Part shown: piece by piece, positions 10,411 through 21,882 of the stretch
Layout: each line of letters opens with the position of its first letter
Position numbering within the stretch: the first letter of the stretch is position 1
Origin: Rotaria sordida
Lineage: Eukaryota > Rotifera > Eurotatoria > Philodinida > Philodinidae
Reading direction: 5' to 3'
Length of the DNA stretch: 64,000 nt
NCBI GenBank assembly: GCA_905250125.1
Contig: CAJNOL010001043.1
Coordinates: 20,032 to 84,031 of the forward strand
Translations under genes and position numbers: made by a program
Notes under the pieces: model-generated
Told to the model about the DNA's origin: nothing
What the model saw: only the letters and a program-made list of their open reading frames with translations
Database searches by the model: none

Positions 10411-11819
10411 CTCGTTCCAATCATTTAGAAAAGTTCCAGCGATAATCACAAACGCCCAAGATAATGCTGCAAAACTACATGCTATGTATCGCCACTGAAA
10501 CTTCAAATAAAATGCCCATTCACCCAACATATAGAAAGTCATTGAACCGATCATGTAGCACACTCGAACCCAGATGGGACGAGTTATGACCGGAAGGATG
10601 ATCAATTGAGCAATCGAGATAATGACCAGGGTCTGAAATAGTCTTCCGGTCCAGATGAATTGAAGTGGCAGTTTAAACCAATTGTTGCTCAAATTGGCCC
10701 AACTAATTTGATTGTCGATACCGTATACCACGAGGCCAATTAAGTACAGTGTCCGACTTCGTCGCAATTGCTTAACTAGCACCCCGCGAATTCCTTTCCT
10801 GGTTCGTAAACGCAATAGTGACATCTGCATGGCGAAGCCGATCGCGAAGTAGAATAGAGGTTGTATGATATCTAAATATTAAGAAATACAAACAGACACA
10901 TTATTTATGAATGAGCATGTTCAGGTTTAAAAAATCAATTGGTAAAAAAATGTGTTGGGCAGAGTGATGAGGATGATAATGAAGATGGTATATTGAGCTA
11001 TATAAAAAAGTTGTGGCCCCTTTCCTCCTTTCCATCTGAAAGATATAGAAATTTTTCATTTTTTGCTTATTATAAAGCATATTTCGTTAGTCATTGCAGT
11101 CAAAAACGTCCAGAAAATGTTTTGAATAACATTTCTTCCTCCAGGGATTCCACAAAAACGGCTCATCAGAAAATTTAGGCATGGGTGTAGAGTGTAGATG
11201 TGAGTATGGGTGTGTGTCTTTGTTTTTGATTTTCAAACACACCCACACCCACACCCTTGTGTCGGGAAGAGGAATGCTTTCCAATCCTCTGTCACAAATG
11301 TGAAAAGCTTTTATACGTCAGAAGTGCTCGACAAGTGCTATTTTATGACCGCTACAGACAAAAGGATTCTCAAGTTGCCTTTTTTGTTACAAAAGTACGT
11401 CCTATTCCAAAAGTTTCACATTTGAGACCTCATAGTAGTTGCGTTGACAAGCTTCCTCTTCCCAGACCTCTGGATAGTCTACTATGGGTAGAGGAAAGTC
11501 AACCTAGTCGCCTAGCAAGAATGATTCCGCTTCAGCTTCACACGCACGAACCAGCAATGCTAAAAAAGTTGCCGTTGTGTTTGAGTATGGTAGGCGTAAC
11601 GTTCAGTGTTCCTAATAGTGGCCCAAAAATTGAGCACAGGACGGCAAAGCCTCGATATTGGTCAAGAGAAGTCAGCCTTTGACTTGGAGCAGGAGAATCG
11701 GTGGAACTGGTGACGGGAATTGGAGACGACTTCATGGTCACGATAGTTATTGGTATGCAGACATCCGATTGCGAATTACTTGAAAGCAAAGGTGTTGTGT
11801 CGTCAACCAAAGTAGACAT
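10411..11819 (-). CDS. HGSNAT/DUF1624-like membrane acyltransferase, first two coding exons
   Basis: Exon 1 (11819-11552) starts MSTLVDDTTPLLSS, which has a dileucine-type sorting signal, and contains SLDQYRGFAVL (about residues 51-61), matching the conserved (S/T)xDxxRG start of the heparan-alpha-glucosaminide N-acetyltransferase/DUF1624 domain. Exon 2 (10871-10411) gives IIQPLFYFAIGFAMQ and several membrane helices (LIGLVVYGI, LVIISIAQLIILPVI, CYMIGSMTFYML). The 680-base intron (GTTCGT...TATTTAG) restores the frame exactly (SIA-D-IIQP) and holds a TGTGGG hairpin. Exon 2 ends at donor GTCAGT (10410) in phase 0. I find no further exons downstream, where the helicase relic lies, so the gene is probably truncated or has a very long intron. 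The human family member acetylates heparan sulfate at the lysosomal membrane; activity here is inference. Confidence 0.65.
11181..11257. repeat. TGTGGG-type hairpin element 4 (intronic)
   Basis: ATGGGTGTAGAGTGTAGATG arm continuing to GGGTGTGTG, an A/T-rich loop, then ACACACCCACACCCACACCC. It lies inside the intron of the HGSNAT-like gene, so insertion there was tolerated. Confidence 0.85.
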
Positions 11820-12111
11820 CGTAGAGAATGTTCCACGCAGAAAATCTAAAATGGAAGTTGAATTCTGACGTTGTCGAATGTACCTGCGCAACTTTCATGT
11901 ACATACGCGATGTGAATGTGTGCTCTTAACAACCGAAATAAAGATGCGAAAGTTAGTAGGAAGAAAAGGCTTTCTGCACAATCCTTAAGAGATTAAAATG
12001 TGAAACACGATGGAAGTATTTTAATCGTCATAGAAAACCTCGCCACGTCTATTACGATCTATGGAATGAAAGGAGGTGGTTTACTTTTCTCACCTAAGAA
12101 CGGCTGATCCA

Positions 12112-13025
12112 GAGTAAATTGTCAGTTTTTAATAAGCCGTTTTTTCGACTTTGGGTTCGATCAAAATGTCTCGTTTTGATGTTAGAAGATACAGAATTTT
12201 GCGTAGATTTTATTGATATATTCTTTTTCAAAAAAAAAACCATACACCGAACATTTGTGTCATTAAAAGTACTGGATACCTCGCAAAAAAATCACTGCTC
12301 AACCGGAAAATTGGACGCTTTTAAAAATCAATTGTTATTCAGTTAGACTTACTTTGAAAATTTCTTCCTAGTAGTAACAGATATACAATTTTTCGGTGTA
12401 TTTAGTGACACATTGCTTGTGAGAGACGAATTGTCTCTTCTTCGAAAAATACAAAAGAAAATCGAGAGGATGTTCTCGACTTCCGGAATCACACATTTCT
12501 TTGGCAATTTTTTCCAAATATCGGCTTGCAAAAACTATTCTTTTTGTATTAATGGATACAGAAATTAGAGCTCTATAAAATGTTCACATTAATAATGGCT
12601 AACTTATTTTTCTAACCGAATGACGGACTTGAGATGTTTTTTTTGACATGAAAAGACGCTGAAAATTTGTTATTAGGCGCAATTCCGAGCGGTTCTTAAA
12701 ATAATAAAACTTTGTTTGAAAATTTAGTTTTGTGTTTAAAAAAGAAGTGTATTTCTGTATTTGTCCATACTAAGTTTGAATAGCGTAAAAGAGTTCTTTG
12801 TAAGAAAAAAAATGGCATCTTTATTGCGGTAAACCTGTAAGTAGTGCTATTTTTTGTGGCATTCAATACCTTTATTGATACAGATGTTCAGTATATGGTT
12901 TTTGAAAAAGAATATATCAATAAAATCTACACAAAGTCCTCTATCTTCTAACGTCAAAACGAAACATTTTGATCGAATCGAGGTCGAAAAAAGAAACGGC
13001 AATTTAATCTGAACCATTCATTACT
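12112..13025. mobile_element. Non-autonomous element with ~180-base terminal inverted repeats
   Basis: Bases 12112-12300 and 12840-13025 are inverted copies at roughly 80-85% by eye. Shared blocks include GATCAAAATGT-TCGTTTTGA-GTTAGAAGATA, TAGATTTTATTGATATATTC and TTTTTCAAAAA-CCATA. The centre (about 12310-12835) is A/T-rich and has no transposase frame. The long arms with a small unrelated centre fit a foldback or long-TIR MITE. No target-site duplication was seen. Confidence 0.72.
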
Positions 13026-14012
13026 TCAACACTCATTAACAATCATATTTCACAAAATATTATCAGAACATCGGCATATGAGGGAGGCTAAGATATCAAA
13101 TTATTCGTCATCGATTTTTTCAGTAATGAGTGCATGGTCTTGCTTTACCTATTTCTGCTGTCTTACATACCCTCCGTATATTGTTCGGTGACCTGTGATC
13201 AAATGAGCGAACGCATGTAAAGTTTACCCTTTTATAACATTCTTATCGTCATGCACTCTTTGTCTCTCTATAGTAGATAATAAATGGACCACCAACTTAT
13301 CCCCCATACCTGCTAGGTGAGGGAGAATGGCTTGTAACTTTATTTATGTTATGTCATTTATAAAAGATAGCGGCAACCTTTTTCGCAAACAGATAGAACG
13401 AAAACAACCTTGTTTCTCCCAGTGATAGATATAATGGTGGTTTTGATTGAGATTCAAAGTCTTAAAAAAAGACTTATTTTCACAAGAGAAAGAATTTTGC
13501 GGGGAATCCGGAGTATTCAGTATGATCGACGCATGTCCTCTCCAGATTACAGAAATTACTGCCGTTGTAAACTATTGTTTACCAACACATTTTATTGTTT
13601 CAATTTAAATCATAAGTTTTTTTCTCTTTTTTTTAAGCAGTAAGTTATTTGATTAAGTTAGATAAAGCTAATGAACACAGCAGTGAATCTTCTCCATCTT
13701 AAAGATTCGACTTTCCTCCCAAATGTTCGTACAAATTGCTTAAAAATCTCCTATAGTTCGTAATTTAAAATTCGACTTGATTCTTTTGTTATTTTGTAAA
13801 AATGAAATAAAGAAAAAGAAAAAGAAATGTTTCATAATAATTTTTCATGGTTTAATAAATTTCTATAAAATAAAATTGAATAAGAAATGTTTTTTCGTAT
13901 CAACAGAAATTAAGAGTGTGTCAAATGTCTTCTCATTAAATGACTCGAATCTTTTTTTTTGCCTTTTAGATTTTGAACTTCTTTTGTAATTTGAATAAGA
14001 ATATTAATAGAC

Positions 14013-14073
14013 AGGGTGTGGGTGTGAGTGTGAGTGTAGTCCTTTTTCTAACCCACATCCACACTCACACCCT
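14013..14073. repeat. TGTGGG-type hairpin element 5
   Basis: AGGGTGTGGGTGTGAGTGTG arm, a ~15-base loop CCTTTTTCTAA, then CCCACATCCACACTCACACC with terminal CT. It is one of the cleanest and shortest members, with the AGGGTGTGGG/CCACACCCT type of ends. Confidence 0.9.
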
Positions 14074-14886
14074 CTAATTTATTTTTTTTTACCATAAACT
14101 TCTTTTTTATTCTAAATCTTTCAATCTTAGTACTGTTCGTGGCCTAGAGTTGTGATAATATTTTCAAACATTATTGAAATCTAACATTAAATAAGTAGAA
14201 GATGGCTATTTTAAACATGTTACTTTTTAATAATATTTCTACAAACAACAACAATATGTGAGTATGGATTTACTTTTTATTTGCTGTCACATATTTGTAC
14301 ATTAGATAAATGAAATTAATTTAATAGTGAGTAAAATTTTTTGCCACGATACTGACAAGTACAAGATATTTTAAAGACAAATGATTTTATATCTTTGTAA
14401 AAAAAAACCTCAATCTTATTATTCATAATAATTCCTTCGTTTAACATATAATAATTGAGATGTTAATAATATAATTAACCCTTAAAGTATTTCAGATTAA
14501 TCAAAACTTTGTATAAACTGAAGCCAAACTAATGTAACAATATGAAAAATGTTTAGCTTTCTTATTTTATGCACAACAAGGTTTTTTTTTATTCTATAAA
14601 GTTTCATTAAACAGAATCAGAATTCAATATTTTCCTCTTGCAATGCGAGATGACAACACTTACTTTTTAATCACTCACTCAATCAATCATTGACAGCAAA
14701 GAATGATGCGAGAGAAGTAAATAGGAATCGATTCAAATAAACTGTTGAAAATGTCATTCACTATGACTCGCTGACAAGCTTTTTCTTTGATCAACAAAGA
14801 ATGGCTGCCCATCAACAACTGAAAAGCAGATATTATTGTACATAAAAAGTCAGAATCTTTGCTAAGACAAGATGGATATGGAGTAT

Positions 14887-15038
14887 AGAGTGTGGGATAT
14901 GATCATTGGTTTGAGCGATGATGTATGATTGGGTATTGATTTGGTATATGAGTGTGAGGTATAGGTATGAGTGTAGTGTGGGTGTGGAGACGTCAACATG
15001 CACTACATTCTAACTCATACCCTACACTCACATCCTAT
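14887..15038. repeat. TGTGGG-type hairpin element 6
   Basis: Core palindrome 14949-15038: GAGTGTGAGGTATAGGTATG arm to GTGTGGGTGTGG, loop GAGACGTCAACATG, then ACTCATACCCTACACTCACA. A weaker G-rich word (TAGAGTGTGGGATATG) lies at the left edge. The many A-for-G changes suggest an older copy. Confidence 0.75.
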
Positions 15039-15487
15039 AATGGGATTTGAAATGGTATAAAAGTGATTTTTAGCGTTATTTGAAACCGAAAAAAGCCTTT
15101 AAAACTTATAATAATATGATTGTCAACCGATTAATTTATCTGGATTTTTTTGTTGGTTCGAGTCTAGCAACAATATTTGACACATCTTTTTATTTTATTC
15201 TCTTTAGATCTTGTTTGTGAAGCGTATCGATAAAGTACTCAAATAACGTTAAGAAAAGTCTTTCAAGCATTGATACTTGAAGGACCTGGAAAAAAGTTCG
15301 GATCCTGATGAGGTGTCCCAAATAAATATAGAACGAATCGCCATTGATCAATGCGATTCTATCGGATCATTCTATGATGAGAATATATATATAATATTAA
15401 GGGAAGATTAGGTGTCTAGATCAAAACTCAGTTTTATCAATCAGCTAAATAAATTAAATGCATATTAATTTATGAACATGCACATGA

Positions 15488-15710
15488 ATGTGGGTGTGAG
15501 TGTGGGTGTGGGTCTAGGTGTTGTAGATACATGAATCGTAGCCACAATTCATCCACACTCACATACCACTCCCACACACACCCATACCAGCACACCGCAC
15601 ACCCACATCCACACCTACATTTCACACCCACCCCTGCATCCACATCCACATCCACACCCACAACCGCATCCACACCCACCCCACACCCATACGCACACCC
15701 ACACCCACCC
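15488..15710. repeat. TGTGGG-type hairpin element 7, asymmetric
   Basis: The G-rich arm is only ~40 bases (TGTGGGTGTGAGTGTGGGTG), while the C-rich arm is about 150 bases of CCCACA/CCACAC units with interruptions (15550-15710). The long arm shows expansion or addition on one side only. Confidence 0.85.
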
Positions 15711-16244
15711 CGAAATCTTATCGGATTCCCGGAAACAATCCGGCATCTGGATCCTTAGTGTTGGATCTGATCAGAATCCGATTGAATCTCATCGTATGAC
15801 CGGAGTCGCCTCTACTACTGGGATAAAATGATAATTCGTACTCAAATAAGAAAATAGGATCCATTATCAGATTCATTCACCTGGATAAGACGCATGAAGG
15901 ATATAGAAATAAATGGAATTTTAGTCCTCTGTAAAATTCTTTTCAATGTCCTTATTTATGGTTCTCTAGATCATAATACCTTAGAGCAGGCTATAATTGC
16001 AGGAGGTTCTATTATTATTGAGCTTTATCCAGTCATTTTGATCCGTTTATTTGAACATACAACACACTTTTCTTATTCTTTGAAATCATTATATAAATAA
16101 ATATACTCAAATATTACATAAAACAAAACTAACATTCAACAAAAAAAAGAAGGCTCCTCTTATGATACGTATTAACAATTTTATTTGATCAAATGCATTC
16201 CATAACTAATAGAGAATCGTAATTTTAAAAACGCGAAGCATATT

Positions 16245-16576
16245 CCTAGTCGATGTACTTGAAGGTAAACACTTGAACAAGCACTAAGTCAGTAATGTCA
16301 CTTAGCAGGAAGGAAAGGATATTAACAACTAACGGTCTGCAGGAAAAGAGGACGACTCAACGAAGAGAAGAAAGCGAAAAGATATTATATATAGACGAGA
16401 AAGAAGACAGTGTATGCCTTCCTCTCCTAACATTTTTGTAGATTTAAATAGAGAACTATGTTCTCTTTATGGTAACGAGCTTTTAAACAGCTCTGAGTTA
16501 AGTAATTCTGCGAAGAATTAAGAAATCTCTTTAAGTAATTACTTATTTAGTACTTGTTACCAGTACATCGTCTAGG
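16245..16576. mobile_element. Small TIR element (MITE-like)
   Basis: CCTAGTCGATGTACT at 16245 is matched in inverted form by AGTACATCGTCTAGG at 16562, with one mismatch. Further inward, TGAACAAGCACTAAG pairs with TTAGTACTTGTTACC. The element is about 330 bases with no coding capacity. It sits just beyond the stop of the monooxygenase fusion gene. Confidence 0.55.
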
Positions 16577-16730
16577 GTGACAACTCAAATTAGATCTACA
16601 AGTGGATGGAAAGGCGTATACATCACGTAATAAAATAAATAACAGCGTTGCATTTCTAAGATCGAATAGACAGGCTCGTAATTGACCGTGAACGGAGAAA
16701 TACGATGTTTTGCATGACTCAGTATTTCAA

Positions 16731-19198
16731 TCATATATCTCCATGACTGTATATGGAGAAGCATGATCGTATAAGGATCAATGCGAAGTAAACAGGCGAC
16801 CATATACGGTATCGTGATACTAAGCCTTGTAAATAGCCAAAATACGATTGTATACGGGAAAATATGGAAAGTATACGGCCATTTACGGGTGTGTCCAGAT
16901 TAATTCTTATTTTTCGTTCTGAGTCGTCCTCATTCTGGTTTTCTGCATATAACCACTTGAGGAAGTGAAAGTCGTTCATGTCATGCATACGCAGTGTTGC
17001 ATCACGTGCCATCTTCTCCATGCCGTTTTGATGTGCATATGTACCAATGTCACGTGCAAATTGCACAACTTTTGATGACCGAGGTATTCTTTCTTGTTCA
17101 TATTCACGAAATATAGCATCAATCTTCGATGGACCATGTTTCTTGTAGGCAGCAGTAAGTGCCCAAGCATCTTCCAATGCTTGCGCAGCACCTTGTGCAG
17201 CATATTGTAACATCGGATGAGCTGCATCACCCAACAATACTAATCGACCACGACTCCATTTTGATAATGGATTTCGACTAGAAAGAAATATGATAATAGA
17301 CATATGAATGAGAGAAAGAATGAAAAGATAACTAACTCATAAACTGGCCATCGAAAGTTGGTCTGAAGTAGTTCAAGAGTATTCTTCACATGTTCACATC
17401 CGACACTAAATGTCTCATTGAGTTCTTCTTTGGTTCCCCATCGATCTGTATCATCGGGCAATCGCTTTGATTTGAATACAGCTGCCTGATTGAATAGTTC
17501 ACCTCGTCGAATTGGATATTGTACTAAATGCATATTAGGTCCAATCCAAAACTGAACATTTTCAAGACCAGCTTCTTTTGAGACTTGATCGATTTTAACA
17601 GTGCCTCGATACGTAACATATCCAACACTAATTGGTGGTCCATCATCACAAACAAATTTTCGTAAAGATGACCAAAGACCATCAGCTGCAACGACCATAT
17701 CACAATCGTAACGCATTCCATCTGCACATTCGACCATTATCGATTTTGGTCGTTCATCGACACTCGTTACCGTACGATTTGTTTCCATTGTTACCATAGA
17801 ACTTTCCAAACATGCTTGATGAAGAGCTTGAAAAAGATCAGCTCGATGTACAACTATATATGGATAGCCAAATTTTTTAACAAATTTTTTACCCAAATCA
17901 ATACAAGTAAGACGTTCACCAGATAGAGCATCCATCCATACAATTTGTTTCGGAAAAACAGCGTTAGCTTGCACTTGTTGTAAGATTCCAAGCCGATCAA
18001 GTAGACGACTACAATTCGGTGCTAACTGCATACCAGCACCGACTTCACCTAATTCCGTATTTTTCTCTAATAATCTTACTCGTATTCCAGCTCGAGCAAA
18101 ACTAAGAGCTGTTGCCATACCACCAATACCACCACCTATAATTAATATAGCTACTCGACGAGCATTCGCTAATGGATGTTGTATTTGAGTATTCATTAGA
18201 GTATCAGGACCTTTGAATATTCTTTCATTACGAAAATTTTTGAAGAAAATTTGAAAATCCCTTTCAGCAATTTCGGCATACATTATTGCAAAAAGACGAA
18301 TTTCGTCGATCAATTGTCGTTGCTTGACGTAAGAATTGAGTGATGTTTGTATTGCCCGAGTACAACAATCGGCATTATTTTCTATCATTAAATTTGGCAC
18401 ATCTGGCATCGAACATACGGTAATTGGCGGTTGACAATGTAGATGAGCTGTAGTGATAGCCAATTGTTCGGCAAGTATCATCAGACTCTTAACACTATCA
18501 ATCGATTGCCAATCGATTTCATGCATCCTATGTTCAACTTTCAATGATCCAATGATTGAACATTGTTTTTGAAGTGGAGGTGGTTTCAAATGATGAGATT
18601 GTTTTATATCATGACTGCTCTTCTGTGTTAACATGTTTTTGTATGGTAATAAAACACTTCTGATATACTGTTGAGCAAAGACTTCAAGTATTTCACTTAT
18701 TTCATTATCACTAAAACATTGACAATAAGCAATAAGTGCAAGATTGGCAGCTAAACGTTTGAGATCCCATGTAAATGGAGCTAATTTCTTTTTGTGTTGT
18801 CGTACACTGAATACAGGTTCACCACTTATATCATTGAGATAGTAATGAAATTGACCGATATGCAAATCACCATGAATAAGAGTCGGATCGGTTACTTCAA
18901 AATTTTCACTCTCATATTGATTATCTTCGTAGAAGAGAGCAGCATTATTCTGATAGAATATAATAGGATTTGCAGCAATACGTCGAAAATAAGCATGCCA
19001 AGCTTTTGTTTCATATCGTTTACCTGTCATCTGGTATTTGGCAAACATACGAGCAAGATGATCGAGACGTTGAATATCATTAACTTCGAGAATTTCATTG
19101 ATCGATGTCGCACTGTGCATGCGGACATATTTAAAATTACCGTTCAATGAACTATGTTCTTCCATTGTTATTGCGATAGAAGTATTTTTATTTATCAA
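16731..19198 (-). CDS. DUF2252 kinase-like domain fused to FAD-dependent monooxygenase
   Basis: Two exons (19198-17337 and 17277-16731) join across a 59-base GTTAGT...CTAG intron into 802 codons. Residues ~60-325 match DUF2252: IIFYQNNAALFY, LIHGDLHIGQFH (HGD at 109-111) and FTWDLKRLAANLA (143-155), motifs like those of the bacterial kinase-fold family. From ~347 a complete class A flavin monooxygenase follows: GGGIGG Rossmann motif at 355-360, an acidic residue ending the second strand (RVRLLEKN), MVVAADGLWSSLRK (DG motif), and LLGDAAHPM near 636-642 for FAD binding. This resembles salicylate or 3-hydroxybenzoate 6-hydroxylases, which hydroxylate aromatic acids using NAD(P)H and O2. The stop lies after a C-terminal tail ending YSHGDI. 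No N-terminal signal peptide, so probably cytosolic. Neither half shows a stop or frameshift at the junction. A bacterial origin of both halves is inference. Confidence 0.8.
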
Positions 19199-19886
19199 GT
19201 TGATACATAAACAGTTTATTATCGCTCTTTATATATATATCAATTTTTTTCGATAGAAGAGCAATGACGACATTGATCCACTACCGCTTTTACGTCAGGT
19301 TTTGTCAAGCAACATGAATCAAAGCGGAAGTGATGAGACGCATGACTTTTGACGGTAATTTGATTACATGAGTAATGATAATTATATCCTACACGAAAAA
19401 ATGTACTATTCCGATTTTTTTTCCTTTTTCCCGACGAGAATGAAAACTTTGTGCAATCATCATGGACATGATGTCATGCATACACATGTTTATGATCTTC
19501 CTAGACAAGTATGATGCAGAAAAAACGACACATAGTACACTCTTCCTCCTACGGACTTTGTTCGATTCTTTCCAACCAATTATACTTGCCTCACCTTGAC
19601 GTGAACCCACACAGTATGAGTGACTGTAGAATAAAATTGAGAGAGAAAATCACGACATTTTCACATGACTGTTTTTGGTATTCATATTACAGATTAGTTC
19701 GTACCGCAATGAAAATAAATATTGAAAATGGTCAATATCAAGAGTCTGTCCTGACTAAATTCAGGGCGGTCGACGACACAAAACTATTGATTCAAGACGA
19801 AATTATAAATTCCCTACTAAAAAGTTTAACAATAATCAAAAAACATCGAACTGTAGAAATCGTGAGTAATATTGATGTAAACTACG

Positions 19887-19944
19887 GCGTGGGTGGGTGT
19901 GTGAGTGTAGGTGTGGGTACAAAGTAGATTCACACCTACACCCT
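19887..19944. repeat. TGTGGG-type hairpin element 8
   Basis: GTGGGTGGGTGTGTGAGTGT arm to GTGTGGG, loop TACAAAGTAGATT, then CACACCTACACCCTC. It is compact, about 58 bases. Confidence 0.85.
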
Positions 19945-21810
19945 CTGTTGTTGAAGTTTTTACTTGTGCCTTTCCTTTTTCAATGCTTCAGTTATGCCAA
20001 TTTTTCATTAGTGAGTTGACGAAGTCATGCTGACAAGAATCAATACTATGTGGAAATCTCTCTGAAGTACTTGACTGAATGAAGTTCGAGAAAACCAACA
20101 TATTTTAGGTCAATGAATCTATAAGAATCAAATTTCATGGTTGCTTTTTTTTATTGTATTAGACATAATATGAATATTAGAAAATGTTATGAGTTAACTT
20201 ATTTCAATATGTTTGTCTTTTACCATGTGAGTCTTCGTTAATGATTATTATCATATTCGATTACTTACCTGTGTCGTACACAAGCAATGAAAAAAAACCG
20301 TGTTGGGTTACCAAATGTATCGTGTAAAAATGTCGAGAACGGTGGTAAATAACACAAGCAAAATCGATAGAATATCTGCAAAGAGAGTAAATAAAGGGAA
20401 GGAGAGAATGCAATTATAAACCACTGATATAACTTTTTTTTTACATGTATATATTGCAAGCGTATATTTTTTTTTACTACTGTACACCAAAAAGTAATGT
20501 AGTGAGATTTGTTAACTTACAAGATAAAAAAATTTTACGGATCTATTCTATGAATATGAATGATTTGATTAGTAGTAATGTATGGAGAACGGTTTACATA
20601 TTAAAAACTATCTCCTTTTTAATACTAGACATAAAGCAGATCTCTGTTACAAAAGTAAGATATATCAGAAATGTCTAAAATTTAAACATTTTTATTCTTT
20701 TTTATTTGGTAAGTTCATTGCAATACTCTCTATCTATTATGTACATTCAAAGAAAAATCAATAAATGCAATTTTCTACATGTTTTTTCTTGAATTTGATT
20801 ATTAAAATAAAAAACATGAATTTTTTTATATGGTGCGGCCAGCTAGGCTTTAAAATTTCATATCAAACATCTTTGAGAAGGAAGCATTGACGGACTAGTC
20901 GTTTTCGAAAAAGTTTCAAAAGGGAGTCTCTTTAGTTATTTTGTGTCTATGAACGAAAAATAAACGTTATACTAATTAAAAATATGCGTTATATGTGACA
21001 CTTGCCGATTCAAGGTACCATACTCGATCATGTCAAGAAGTTCTTGTCAGAGTACATTTAATCTAACAGTAGTGCAACACATTTTGAATACATCATTCGA
21101 ATCTATTCGTGGTCTTTGCAATTACTTTTCATGTGAAAATGTATTATAATTAACTTTTTACTTTAATTAAATGCAAGAAAGAAAAAGCTGAAATTTTGAT
21201 TGTCAAGATTTCTTTGATTGCAATCAGCTTGTTCTCTCCTAATTAAATGTTTTTTTTTTCTAAATATTCACTTCTTATCCTTCTCTTCTTTGAAGATGAA
21301 ACAATGAAACTTAAATATTTCGATCCAGTTTGGTCACGACAGAGCTAGGACCAGTACTTTTTGACAATATTCAAGTATTTCTATTAAAATTCCTATGAAA
21401 TTTGAAATGAATCAATACTCAGTAGACTCATTGTACAGGGCTACAAAATGTTCATATACAATTGTCCGATATACCTTTCATTCAACAGAAAACTATATTT
21501 ACCTACAATAAGCATTGGTACTTGTACTTTGTAGTACCATTTGCAATTTTTCTGTTGTTTGTCAACAGATTGAAAAGATTAATGTCTTATACATATGTTT
21601 AGCTGAAATCACGACGCAATAAGATCAGCGAATCATACACTAATAGTTTATGATAAAATCCAGATGTAGTATATTGTCACGTTCAAGTCTGCAACAAATT
21701 TTATTTTAGCAGCTGTTTGACTTATCGAGTAATGAAAATCGAATCAATCTTAAATAATTGAAATAAATTTGCTTTATGCAAGTTTCTTATCGATTATCTC
21801 TGTTGACACG

Positions 21811-21882
21811 AGGATGTGAGCGTGGATAACGTAGACTCATATGTGAAGAGAAGACACAGGCCATACTCACACTCATATACTC
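21811..21882. repeat. TGTGGG-type hairpin element 9, degenerate
   Basis: AGGATGTGAGCGTGGATAAC arm, then ATACTCACACTCATATACTC. It is the most decayed of the paired copies but keeps the AGGATGTG start. Confidence 0.5.

Larger units (their letters stand above)
13026..16244. other. AT-rich gene-free region with three hairpins
   Basis: No convincing coding frame. The notable content is TGTGGG hairpins 5-7. Both flanks of hairpin 7 are rich in GGATC/GATCC-like words (15298-15370 and 15735-15850), which may be a second, degenerate inverted structure around it. Confidence 0.5.
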
